Below are positions 34,229-42,132 of a stretch of DNA of 52,504 nucleotides, piece by piece. Position 1 is the stretch's first letter, and each line of letters opens with the position of its first letter. A program made the translations under genes and the position numbers. Origin of the DNA: an uncultured Verrucomicrobia subdivision 3 bacterium (GTDB taxonomy: Bacteria; Verrucomicrobiota; Verrucomicrobiia; Limisphaerales; UBA11358); contig CAILMI010000040.1 in assembly GCA_903835255.1 (NCBI GenBank), positions 1-52,504 on the forward strand, read 5' to 3'. The notes under the pieces are model-generated. The model worked only from the letters and a program-made list of their open reading frames with translations. It searched no databases and was not told where the DNA came from.

Positions 34229-35677
34229 TCAGCGGTACAGCAGAAAAGGCTCGCGCAACTTGGCGAACTCCGCGAGTCCCGGGGAAAAACCGGAGACAAT
34301 CTGATCTGCCGGCGCGCCGGATTCCAAGGCCCTGCGCACGCTGGAGGTGCCCATGACGCTATCGAAATAGCGGTCGTGCAGCTCCAATTGATCCCCGTAG
34401 ACTTCTTTGACCACCGATAAAATGACGAGGGCGGTAGCGACCGACTGGTAGGCGGAGCGGTTCGTGACATGCAACTGACAGCCGCCGCAGGTCTTCCCTG
34501 AAAATTTTGAAAAGGTGGGCGTAAACCAAACCTCCCGAAATTTGACACCGGGCAAATGGCGCTCATTCAACTTTTTCGCCAGCACAAAACCGTCGATCCA
34601 TGGCGCGCCGAAAAATTCAAACGGCTTTGTGGTGCCACGCCCCTCGGATAAATTTGTCCCCTCCAAAATCACCTGACCGGGATAAACGGCAGCGCTATCG
34701 GACGTCGGCAGATTTGGCGAGGGCAGAACCCAGGGCAGCGACGTCTCATCAAACCACTCACTCCGGCGCCAGTTTTCCATGGGGACGACTGTGAGCTTCA
34801 CTTTTTTTGTCAGAAATTTCTCATTGAACAACTGCGCCAGCTCTCCGGCGGTCATGCCGTGCCGCAGCGGAATGGGATACAGCCCGATGAAGGAACTGTG
34901 CTGAGGGTATTCCAGAACCGGACCTTCCATGGCGGCGCCATTGATGGGATTAGGGCGGTCCAAGACAATAAACGGGATGCCCGCCTCGGCCGCCGCCTGC
35001 ATGGCAAAAGCCATTGTAGCGATATAGGTGTAGACGCGGGTGCCGACATCCTGAAGATCAAACACCATCACATCCACCGAGCGCATCATGCCGGGCTCGA
35101 CCTGTTTGCCGGCGTGCTGCGTGTCAAACGCGCGCATGTATTCATCGATATTCGTCATCATGTTGGCCGGCGGCTTTTGGGTCTGGCCATAGAGGCTGAA
35201 AACAGGAAGCTTAAAATGCGCATCAAAATAAAAGGGGACATATTCGCCCGCCTGCGCATTGCCGCGCACGCCGTGTTCCGGGCCATAAAGAGCGGCGAGT
35301 TCCACGCCGGGCTGCGCGCGAAAAAGTTGAACAATGCTCTCCAGATTCCCATCATAACCGGTGGGGTTGGTGATGAGGCCGATGCGCTTGCCGCGAATTA
35401 AATCGGGATGCTTTTCAAACAAGACCTGGACGCCGAGCTTTACCGGCGGCCGCGGGGAGGGATGAGGTGTGTTCATGGCGTGACAACCGGCAATGAGTGA
35501 TGCAAGGCAAATAAAAAGCGGCAGCTGCAAAATAATAGCGCAAAACCGGCGGCGGGCACCGGCCGCCCCCGCGCCGTCCCCGAGGCGATCCGGGAGATGA
35601 AACGCATGGCGCGTCACCCCAAAAACATCTCCGCTCCAGCGATCGCATCCCCCATCTTCATCATTCTTGGAAATCAT
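34229..35677 (-). CDS. namZ: NamZ-type exo-beta-N-acetylmuramidase (DUF1343, GH171), lipoprotein
   Basis: 482 aa. Residues ~80-480 are a complete DUF1343 domain (GKRIGLITNPTGYD, ALYGPEHGVRG, DVMVFDLQDVGTRVYTYI, FIVLDRPNPING, EGTNLSEGRGTTKPFEFFGA). The characterised Bacillus member NamZ removes MurNAc from the non-reducing end of peptidoglycan fragments. A hydrophobic stretch with lipobox LASLIAGC at ~55-66 suggests a lipoprotein, but ~50 unusual residues precede it. The ATG at 35677 overlaps the serine-hydrolase stop by 4 bp, so either the N-terminus is extended (repeat-like DNA) or a TTG nearer the hydrophobic part is used. Confidence 0.88.
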   Translation of the reverse strand: MISKNDEDGGCDRWSGDVFGVTRHAFHLPDRLGDGAGAAGARRRFCAIILQLPLFICLASLIAGCHAMNTPHPSPRPPVKLGVQVLFEKHPDLIRGKRIGLITNPTGYDGNLESIVQLFRAQPGVELAALYGPEHGVRGNAQAGEYVPFYFDAHFKLPVFSLYGQTQKPPANMMTNIDEYMRAFDTQHAGKQVEPGMMRSVDVMVFDLQDVGTRVYTYIATMAFAMQAAAEAGIPFIVLDRPNPINGAAMEGPVLEYPQHSSFIGLYPIPLRHGMTAGELAQLFNEKFLTKKVKLTVVPMENWRRSEWFDETSLPWVLPSPNLPTSDSAAVYPGQVILEGTNLSEGRGTTKPFEFFGAPWIDGFVLAKKLNERHLPGVKFREVWFTPTFSKFSGKTCGGCQLHVTNRSAYQSVATALVILSVVKEVYGDQLELHDRYFDSVMGTSSVRRALESGAPADQIVSGFSPGLAEFAKLREPFLLYR

Positions 35678-37077
35678 TTCAATCCAGCAGAAAGTCTTAT
35701 CATGGCGTCGTCAATCGACTTGCCGAGCATTGGAATCCGCTGCGTGTAGGCAACCGGACCGACCGGGTCAAAGGCCGGAAAACGGGTGCGCTCCGCAAAA
35801 ACTTCGTCCGCATAGCGAAAACCCAGATTGCCGATAAATGCGATGACGTAATGCCTGAACGGCTTGCCCGGAAGAGACGTCACAATGCCGGCATCCGATC
35901 CGTAATTAAACGTCAGTCCGGTTTTATGCGCAAAAGCGACTTCCGCCTGAGCGTTCGCAGGGCGGATATCCACGCCAAAATCCTGGCCGTCCAAGACAAC
36001 ATGCCCGTTGGACGAATTGATCCAGCGCTCGGCAACGCGCGAGGGGATGCCGGGCCGGACATGAGCCGCTCCGGGAAAATTGGCCGTGGTCAGCACGTCA
36101 TTGAATCCCTGTTCAGAGAATATTTTTTTAAGGTATTCCCGGGACGGATCTGAAAGCAAAGCCGCTGTCACGGGCTGTCCGCTGGCACCGCGCCACAGCA
36201 CGCCCGGACCGCCGTCGATCAGCCAGAATAACCGCGCCGCATCAAACGCGGTCATATGAATTTGCCCCGGAGCCCATCCCAAGCCGTCCGAGGCGCGCGT
36301 CGCGTTGATTTGCAGCGTGCCAAGATTCAAATCGCGAAACTCGCGGTTGAGCAGCTCGATTTCGTTTCTGTCATGCAACATTTTTAGCAAGGCGCTCGTC
36401 GCATGGTTATCGCTCACGGTAATCATCGGGTCCAGCCAGTCCCGGATTTTGCGCGGCTCCGGCGTTGCGCCCGCGACGGCATAAATGTATTCCGTGTCCA
36501 AGGCCAGCCGGCCCCCGTCGATCATCCTCATGACATGAAAAGCAACCAGGCTTTTGAACAGCGACGCCGGATAAGGCGCCATAAACTGGTAGGGCGCGCG
36601 CGCGCGGCGCGGCAGGATATCTTCGGCTTCGGTGAGCGGAGGGGAATTCGACCATCCTTTGGTTGTGAGCGCATGTCCGTCCTCACGCGAAAATGTGCCG
36701 CCGTCAAAACGCTGACCGTCCCAGCGCAGGAAACGAACACTGCGGGCACCCGCATCGGCATCCAGAGGCACGATCAGACCCTCGGGATAATCCCGCGAAA
36801 GCAAAACGCAGGCGCGGTCCACCAGGCGCCCCTCGCGGTCAAGCTGGAGGACCGCCACGTTGATATTGGGGGGGTGGGCAACGGTCCGCGCGGGCAAACC
36901 CAGAGCAGCCCTTACCGGCCGGTTTTCATTGCCTGCGCCAAAATCAATGATCCGCTCAAAATGGGCGGCGCGGACGGAGTGGAGCAGCACGGTTTCCAGC
37001 GGAGTTGAAGCTGGGGCAGCGCTCATGGTTTTTGAAAAAAACAAAACGGCAAAGGCAACGCTGACATATTTTTCCAT
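35674..37077 (-). CDS. Secreted serine hydrolase of the class A beta-lactamase fold
   Basis: 467 aa from ATG 37077, which gives a good signal peptide (EKYVSVAFAVLFFSKTMSAA); the in-frame ATG at 37167 lies beyond the shared 15-bp motif. All three catalytic motifs of the fold are present in order: SLFK (SxxK, ~171), SDN (VSDNHAT, ~220) and KTG (HKTGLTF, ~381). The ~140 residues before SxxK form an extra domain. It overlaps namZ by 4 bp and sits in a peptidoglycan salvage locus, so an endogenous role on muropeptides or peptidoglycan peptides is at least as likely as antibiotic hydrolysis. The omega-loop Glu of true class A enzymes was not confidently located. Confidence 0.8.
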   Translation of the reverse strand: MEKYVSVAFAVLFFSKTMSAAPASTPLETVLLHSVRAAHFERIIDFGAGNENRPVRAALGLPARTVAHPPNINVAVLQLDREGRLVDRACVLLSRDYPEGLIVPLDADAGARSVRFLRWDGQRFDGGTFSREDGHALTTKGWSNSPPLTEAEDILPRRARAPYQFMAPYPASLFKSLVAFHVMRMIDGGRLALDTEYIYAVAGATPEPRKIRDWLDPMITVSDNHATSALLKMLHDRNEIELLNREFRDLNLGTLQINATRASDGLGWAPGQIHMTAFDAARLFWLIDGGPGVLWRGASGQPVTAALLSDPSREYLKKIFSEQGFNDVLTTANFPGAAHVRPGIPSRVAERWINSSNGHVVLDGQDFGVDIRPANAQAEVAFAHKTGLTFNYGSDAGIVTSLPGKPFRHYVIAFIGNLGFRYADEVFAERTRFPAFDPVGPVAYTQRIPMLGKSIDDAMIRLSAGLK

Positions 37078-37122
37078 ATGAAACGGCGAAAGTTTCACCC
37101 CAAACCCGGGAGAACGCCATGA

Positions 37123-37137
37123 CCAATTTAGGGTGGT
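37123..37137 (+). promoter_or_regulatory. Shared 15-bp motif CCAATTTAGGGTGGT, copy 2
   Basis: Identical to the copy at 32759-32773. It lies in the 134-bp divergent region, 74 bp before the NagX start at 37212 and 46 bp from the serine-hydrolase start. A small inverted repeat TGAAAC/GTTTCA (37079-37097) is next to the serine-hydrolase ATG. Confidence 0.5.
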
Positions 37138-37211
37138 GCTTCTGGAGGGTTTGGGATGGACAATCACGCCAGCCTGTTCATCCTGCCCCTTTTAAAGCAC
37201 CTCTATAACGC

Positions 37212-38441
37212 ATGTCTACCGGGATCCCCCCCTCCGCCGGCGATTCAAAAAGACTCCTGTCGCTGGATGCCCTCCGCGGCTTTGATATGTTCTGGATACT
37301 CGGGGCCGATTCGCTGGTCTACGCCCTGCAGGGAATCGCGCAGAGCGCGCCCACAAAGCTCCTTGCCGCCCAGCTCGACCACGCCGAGTGGGAAGGATTT
37401 CGTTTCTACGACCTGATTTTTCCACTGTTCATCTTCATGATGGGCGTCTCGACAGTTTTTTCGCTGACCAAGATTCTTGAGCGCGAAGGGCGCGCCGCCG
37501 CCGTGAAGCGCGTGCTGGGGCGCGGAATTTTATTGTTCCTGATCGGCCTGATCTATTCCGGCGGCTTCACCAATCCGTGGCCGGACATGCGCCTGATGGG
37601 CGTGCTCAACCGGATCGCGCTCTGCTACACCGCGGGCGGCCTCCTGTTCATTTTCCTGCGGACCCGCGGTCTTGCGGCGGTCGCCGCCGCGCTGCTGCTG
37701 GGCTATTGGGCAATGCTCGCGCGGGTCCCCTTCCCCGACGTGCGACCGACGCCGGGCGGCAGCGCCGTCATCACCAAAGAAGCCGGGTACAAAAACATTT
37801 CGCAACTGAACATGGGCAGCACCAACCGGCTCCGGGGCTCCTACCTTCAAGGCGTCAACTTGACGGATTATATCGACCAGAAATATCTGCCCGGCAGAAA
37901 ATACGACGGGACTTACGACCCCGAAGGTTTATTAAGCACGCTGCCCGCGCTGGCCAGCGGCCTCCTGGGGATTTTTGCCGGCCTGCTGATCCGGAACCAA
38001 TCTTGGCCCGACGGGAAAAAAGTTGCGGGCCTGCTGGGCGGAGGCGCGGCGGCCGTGGCGCTGGGCTGGATTTGGGGAATGGAATTTCCGGTCATCAAAA
38101 AAATCTGGACGTCCTCGTACGTCCTGGTGGCAGGAGGCTACAGCGCGATTCTGCTCGGCTTATTTTACTGGATCATCGACGTTAAAAAATGGCAGCGGTG
38201 GTGCCAGCCCTTTGTATGGATCGGCATGAATCCGCTCGCCATCTATCTGACGAGCAATTTTCTGGGCGGGCTCGGGTTTGAAAAACTGGCCCGGCGGCTT
38301 GCCGGCGGACCCGTGAAAAGCTTTTTTGACACGCACGTGACCTCCGGCTCCGGAGATCTGATCATCGCCGCCCTCTCCATTGCGCTGTTCCTCTGGTTTG
38401 CCCACTTTCTCTACCGTCGACAAATCTTCCTGCGGCTCTAA
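37212..38441 (+). CDS. nagX: NagX: HGSNAT-like transmembrane acetyltransferase
   Basis: 409 aa with about ten membrane segments. The N-terminus RLLSLDALRGFDMFWIL and the HAEWEGFRFYDLIFPLFIFM segment match the heparan-alpha-glucosaminide N-acetyltransferase family, including the conserved His (residue 57) that in the human protein carries the acetyl group. In the human lysosome this protein acetylates terminal alpha-glucosamine using cytosolic acetyl-CoA. Bacterial NagX proteins occur in GlcNAc and chitin gene sets. Here it is divergent from the serine hydrolase and overlaps the end of the convergent PLP-enzyme gene by 4 bp. Periplasmic glucosamine or its oligomers are the likely acceptors (inference). 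Confidence 0.85.
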   Translation: MSTGIPPSAGDSKRLLSLDALRGFDMFWILGADSLVYALQGIAQSAPTKLLAAQLDHAEWEGFRFYDLIFPLFIFMMGVSTVFSLTKILEREGRAAAVKRVLGRGILLFLIGLIYSGGFTNPWPDMRLMGVLNRIALCYTAGGLLFIFLRTRGLAAVAAALLLGYWAMLARVPFPDVRPTPGGSAVITKEAGYKNISQLNMGSTNRLRGSYLQGVNLTDYIDQKYLPGRKYDGTYDPEGLLSTLPALASGLLGIFAGLLIRNQSWPDGKKVAGLLGGGAAAVALGWIWGMEFPVIKKIWTSSYVLVAGGYSAILLGLFYWIIDVKKWQRWCQPFVWIGMNPLAIYLTSNFLGGLGFEKLARRLAGGPVKSFFDTHVTSGSGDLIIAALSIALFLWFAHFLYRRQIFLRL

Positions 38442-39544
38442 TCCCGCCGCGACTTGAAAGACACCAGCGCGGCGATCAGGCATTTCAACTGCCTGCGGGT
38501 GTGCTCGCTGGAAATGACAAAACGGAAGGCCCCCTGCGCCGACGCAGCTCCATACCGGAGGAACGGAGGATAGATGCCTGCTGCCAGCAAACGCTTTTTT
38601 AAGAGATTCGCTTCCGGACCGGACATCACGGGGAGCCGGACAATGGGCCCGGGCGTTTCAGAAAGAGCCCAGCCCGCACCGGTTAATTTTGTCCTCACTA
38701 AAAATACGTTTTGCAAAAGCGCTTTGCGCCTCGCCGCACTCCCCCGCATTTGTTTCAGGGCGGCCAGCGCGGCACCCGCCAGCGGCGGCGGCAGCGGCGT
38801 GGTGCCGGTAAACGATCGGCTGCGCTCAACTATCCTGTCCCGCTGCGCGCGGGACGCCAGCACGGCGCCGCCATACACGCCGAACGCCTTGCTCAAGGTC
38901 ACACACTGGACGATGCGCTCGCGCCCCACGCCTTCGTGCTCCAACGAACCCCTTCCCGTCGCCCCCACAACCCCCGCACCGTGGGCGTCGTCCACCAGCA
39001 CAATTCCCCGCGCCGGCAGGATTTTGAGATAGTCGCGCAAGGGCGCCACCGAGCCGTCGTGCGAAAACATTCCATCCGTCAGGACGATGTGACGGGCAGT
39101 GCGTCCGCATTTGGAAATCCGCCTCGCCAGGTCCGCGGCATGATGATGTTTGAATTGCTTCACCGGACACTCCAGCATCCGCGCGGCATCCGCCAGCGCT
39201 CCGTGGGCGAATTCGTCCACCCACGCATGGGTGAATTCACCCGCCAGCGACTGGGCCGCGGCCACGGGAGCCAGATACCCATCCGGCATAATAAGGGCGG
39301 CTTCCGCCCCAAAAAATCCGGCGAGCTCTTTTTCGAGCTGCCCGTAGATTTTATGATTTCCGGTAGTGGCACGCGAGGCGGCCACATTCAAGCCGTGTTC
39401 GGCAAGCGAAACGCGCATCGCGCGGGCAAGGGCGGGATCCCGGGCGAATCGATAATAGTCGCAGCCTGAAAAATAGAGCAGCGGCCGGCCCCGTCCGCGC
39501 ACTTGATTCACACCCAAAAACTGCAATGACTCTGGCTCGGTCAT
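38438..39544 (-). CDS. BioF/KBL-like PLP-dependent alpha-oxoamine synthase family enzyme
   Basis: 368 aa. Fold-type I aminotransferase family: NVAASRATTGNHKIYGQLEKEL, LTDGMFSHDGSVAPL, LVDDAHGAGVVGATG (~187) and VTLSKAFGVYGGAVL with the PLP lysine near residue 217. It resembles 8-amino-7-oxononanoate synthase and 2-amino-3-ketobutyrate CoA ligase, which condense an amino acid with an acyl-CoA. No other biotin or threonine-catabolism gene is nearby. A homologue acting on Ala, Glu or another peptidoglycan amino acid would fit the neighbouring epimerase, but this is only an idea; serine palmitoyltransferase-like activity is another option. Confidence 0.75.
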   Translation of the reverse strand: MTEPESLQFLGVNQVRGRGRPLLYFSGCDYYRFARDPALARAMRVSLAEHGLNVAASRATTGNHKIYGQLEKELAGFFGAEAALIMPDGYLAPVAAAQSLAGEFTHAWVDEFAHGALADAARMLECPVKQFKHHHAADLARRISKCGRTARHIVLTDGMFSHDGSVAPLRDYLKILPARGIVLVDDAHGAGVVGATGRGSLEHEGVGRERIVQCVTLSKAFGVYGGAVLASRAQRDRIVERSRSFTGTTPLPPPLAGAALAALKQMRGSAARRKALLQNVFLVRTKLTGAGWALSETPGPIVRLPVMSGPEANLLKKRLLAAGIYPPFLRYGAASAQGAFRFVISSEHTRRQLKCLIAALVSFKSRRD

Positions 39545-39744
39545 GGAAACAGTCTAAATCCGGCCCGCGCAAACCACACGCTCAAAAACTTCCGCGAGCC
39601 AACACGGGCCAGGGTCCAGTTCCGCTTATTTCCCCTGAGCGAACTGCGCAGAATCATTGGCCAAAAAGTCGGGAGCGCTGAATGGGGCGTCGATCCGAGC
39701 TTCAACCCCGACCGACGCGCCCGGAGGATTTGAGATTGAACTTT

Positions 39745-41196
39745 TTAGGCGGACACCGCGCGCGCGGCGCGGTCGGCCTTGCGCTGGCTGAGGCTCTTGA
39801 AGAATTCGAAGCCTTCGCGACTGCGGCGCACCATCACATCCTTGTCCTCCAGCATCGTCTTGATGATGCGCAGAATGGGTTTGGGGCGCAGATAATAGCC
39901 GCGATAAAAACGGTCCAGCTCCTCGGCGATCTTGTCCTTGCTCAGGCCCGGATATTCCAGCGTGCTTTGCTGCAGGCCGCCGCTTTCACACAGGTCGGTC
40001 TTGTCCTTGTTGGTGAACCAGCCGTTCTGTTTGGCCATCTCGTACAATTCTGTGCCGGGATACGGCGCGGCCAGCGAGACCTGAATGCTAAACACATCCA
40101 GCTCCTTGGCAAAATCCATGGTGTTCTGGATGCTCTGGGGCGTCTCCACCGGCAGTCCGAGGATGAAGGTGCCATGGATGAGGACATCCGCCTGGTGGCA
40201 GGCCTTGGTGAACTGGCGCATCTCGGCCATGGTCACGCCCTTCTTGATGCGCGTCAGGATGTCGTCGTTGCCGCTCTCATAGCCGACCAGGAACAGGCGC
40301 AGCCCCGTGTCCTTGAACGATTTGATGGTGTCGTAATCAATGTTCGCCCGGCTGTTGCAGGACCAGGTGAGGCCCAGCGGCGCGATTTTTTTGGCAATCT
40401 CCCGCGCGCGCGGCAGGTTCGCCGTGAAGGTGTCATCGTCGAAAAAGAATTCCTTCACCTCGGGAAACACCTTCTTCAGATAGGCCATCTCATCGGCGAC
40501 ATTCTGGGCGGAACGGACGCGATACTTGTGGCCGCCGATGGTCTGCGGCCAGAGGCAGAAGGTGCACTGGGCCGGGCAGCCGCGGCCGGTGTACATGCTC
40601 ATGTAGGGATGCTGCAGGTAGCCATTGAAATATTTCTGGATGTCCAGGTCGCGGCGGTAGACATCCGCCACCCACGGCAGCGCGTCCATGTCATGGATCA
40701 GCTCGCGCTCGGCGTTGTGCTTGATCTTGCCATCCCGGTCCTTGTAGGAAAGCCCGTTGATGTTAGAAAAATCTCGGCCCTCGGCGACCTCCTTGCAGGT
40801 GTAATCAAACTCCTTGCGGCCGACCCAATCGATTGCGGACGAGGCCTTGAGCGTTTCGGTGGGGAGGACGGCGGCGTGGGCGCCGACGAAGCCGATCCGG
40901 GTGTCGGGCTGCTGGGCCTTGATCGCCTCGGCCACCTTGCAATCGTTGCGCAGCGAGGGGGTGCTGGTATGGATGATGACGTGATCGTATTCGCGCGCGA
41001 TTTTAAGGCATTCGTCTTTCTTGATGCCGTGCGGCGGGCAGTCCAGCAGCCGGCTATTGGGGACGAGGGCCGCGGGCTGCGCGAGCCAGGTGGGGTACCA
41101 GTAACTGGTGACCTCGCGCCGCGTCTGGTAGCGCGCGCCGGCGCCGCCGTCATACCCTTCAAAGCTCGGCGGGGAAAGAAACAATGTTTTGCTCAT
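39745..41196 (-). CDS. hpnJ: HpnJ-like radical SAM protein (hopanoid-associated)
   Basis: 483 aa. The N-terminal ~160 residues resemble a cobalamin-binding domain (FEGYDGGAGARYQTRREV, IIHTSTPSLRNDCKVAEAI). The radical SAM core follows, with CPAQCTFC (CxxxCxxC, near 204-211) binding the 4Fe-4S cluster, then VKEFFFDDDTFTAN and LVGYESGNDDIL. The opening and overall layout match HpnJ, assigned to formation of the cyclitol ether head group of bacteriohopanetetrol from its glucosamine form. The gene stands alone here with no squalene-hopene cyclase or other hpn gene in view, so the assignment rests on sequence resemblance only. Confidence 0.7.
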   Translation of the reverse strand: MSKTLFLSPPSFEGYDGGAGARYQTRREVTSYWYPTWLAQPAALVPNSRLLDCPPHGIKKDECLKIAREYDHVIIHTSTPSLRNDCKVAEAIKAQQPDTRIGFVGAHAAVLPTETLKASSAIDWVGRKEFDYTCKEVAEGRDFSNINGLSYKDRDGKIKHNAERELIHDMDALPWVADVYRRDLDIQKYFNGYLQHPYMSMYTGRGCPAQCTFCLWPQTIGGHKYRVRSAQNVADEMAYLKKVFPEVKEFFFDDDTFTANLPRAREIAKKIAPLGLTWSCNSRANIDYDTIKSFKDTGLRLFLVGYESGNDDILTRIKKGVTMAEMRQFTKACHQADVLIHGTFILGLPVETPQSIQNTMDFAKELDVFSIQVSLAAPYPGTELYEMAKQNGWFTNKDKTDLCESGGLQQSTLEYPGLSKDKIAEELDRFYRGYYLRPKPILRIIKTMLEDKDVMVRRSREGFEFFKSLSQRKADRAARAVSA

Positions 41197-41286
41197 AATC
41201 CAATGACGGGAAAAGTGTATTCACACCCCGCCGGAGGCATCAATGGTTTTTTTATCGCCCATGCGGGGCGACACCGCCCCGGGCAT

Positions 41287-41306
41287 TCGTCACTAAATTG
41301 TCACCG
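41287..41306 (+). promoter_or_regulatory. PHO box upstream of the PhoB-like regulator
   Basis: Two direct repeats TCGTCAC and TTGTCAC (41287-41293, 41298-41304) are separated by TAAA, closely matching the PhoB box pattern CTGTCAT-N4-CTGTCAC with an AT-rich spacer. It ends 55 bp before the GTG of the response-regulator gene, a suitable position for autoregulation. Confidence 0.7.
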
Positions 41307-41360
41307 GGTTGTTGCCGGATTGAAATTGTGCACCACCGCGGGGCGTGACATGATTCACAT

Positions 41361-42041
41361 GTGAAGCAGAAAATACTGGTCGTGGATGACGAGCCGGAGG
41401 CGGTGGAACTGGTGGAGTTCAACCTGAAGCAGGCCGGATACGCCGTGACCACCGCCGAGGACGGGGCGGAGGCGCTGAAAAAAGCGCGGACGCAATCCCC
41501 CGATCTGATTGTGCTGGACGTGATGCTGCCGGAAATGGACGGCTTCGAGATCTGCAAAGCGCTGCGGCTGGATCCGGCCACCCGCCGCATGCCCATTCTG
41601 ATGCTCACGGCCAAGGCGGGGGAAATCGACCGGGTGCTCGGCCTTGAACTTGGCGCGGATGATTACCTGACCAAGCCCTACAGCCCGAGGGAGCTGCTGC
41701 TCCGCATCAAAAAAATCCTCGCCCGCGGCCAGGCGGAGGAAAAGCCACGGGAACAGATGCGCTTCGGCGACCTGGTTCTCGACGTGCCGCGGCACCTTGC
41801 CAACTGGAAGGGCAAGCCCCTGGACCTGACGGCGACCGAATTCAAACTCCTTACCCTGCTGGCGCAGCGCGCCGGGCGCGTGCAATCCCGCGACCATCTG
41901 CTCCGCGACGTCTGGGAATATGACAGCCTGATTGACACCCGCACGGTGGACACCCACATGCGGCGGTTGCGGGAAAAGCTCGGCCCGGCCTCAAAGCATC
42001 TGGACACCGTGCGCGGCGTCGGTTATCGGTTTGTCGAGTGA
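41361..42041 (+). CDS. phoB: PhoB-like response regulator (OmpR family)
   Basis: 226 aa, GTG start. Receiver domain with acidic DD at 9-10, phospho-acceptor Asp53 (VLDVMLPEMDG), Thr83 and Lys105 (DYLTKPYSPREL). The C-terminal winged helix (LDLTATEFKLLTLLAQRAG, RTVDTHMRRLREKLGP, VRGVGYRF) binds DNA. The similarity to PhoB, the PhoR-like kinase gene 91 bp downstream and the PHO box in front all point to the phosphate-starvation regulator. No pst or phoU gene is in the window. Confidence 0.88.
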   Translation: MKQKILVVDDEPEAVELVEFNLKQAGYAVTTAEDGAEALKKARTQSPDLIVLDVMLPEMDGFEICKALRLDPATRRMPILMLTAKAGEIDRVLGLELGADDYLTKPYSPRELLLRIKKILARGQAEEKPREQMRFGDLVLDVPRHLANWKGKPLDLTATEFKLLTLLAQRAGRVQSRDHLLRDVWEYDSLIDTRTVDTHMRRLREKLGPASKHLDTVRGVGYRFVE

Positions 42042-42132
42042 AACGGGCCCATCGACCCCCCAACTGCAGCACTCGCCTCCGGGCGTTTGACGCGGAAGGC
42101 CCGCTGTTTTTAAATCTTCAATTTTCCAACCC

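Noticed and set aside
35674-37077. Calling the serine hydrolase an antibiotic-resistance gene
   Set aside because: The motifs define the fold only; the extra domain and muropeptide context make another role equally likely.
39682-41364. 560-codon open frame on the plus strand over the HpnJ-like gene
   Set aside because: The minus-strand radical SAM motifs are clear; this is an unusually long shadow frame.
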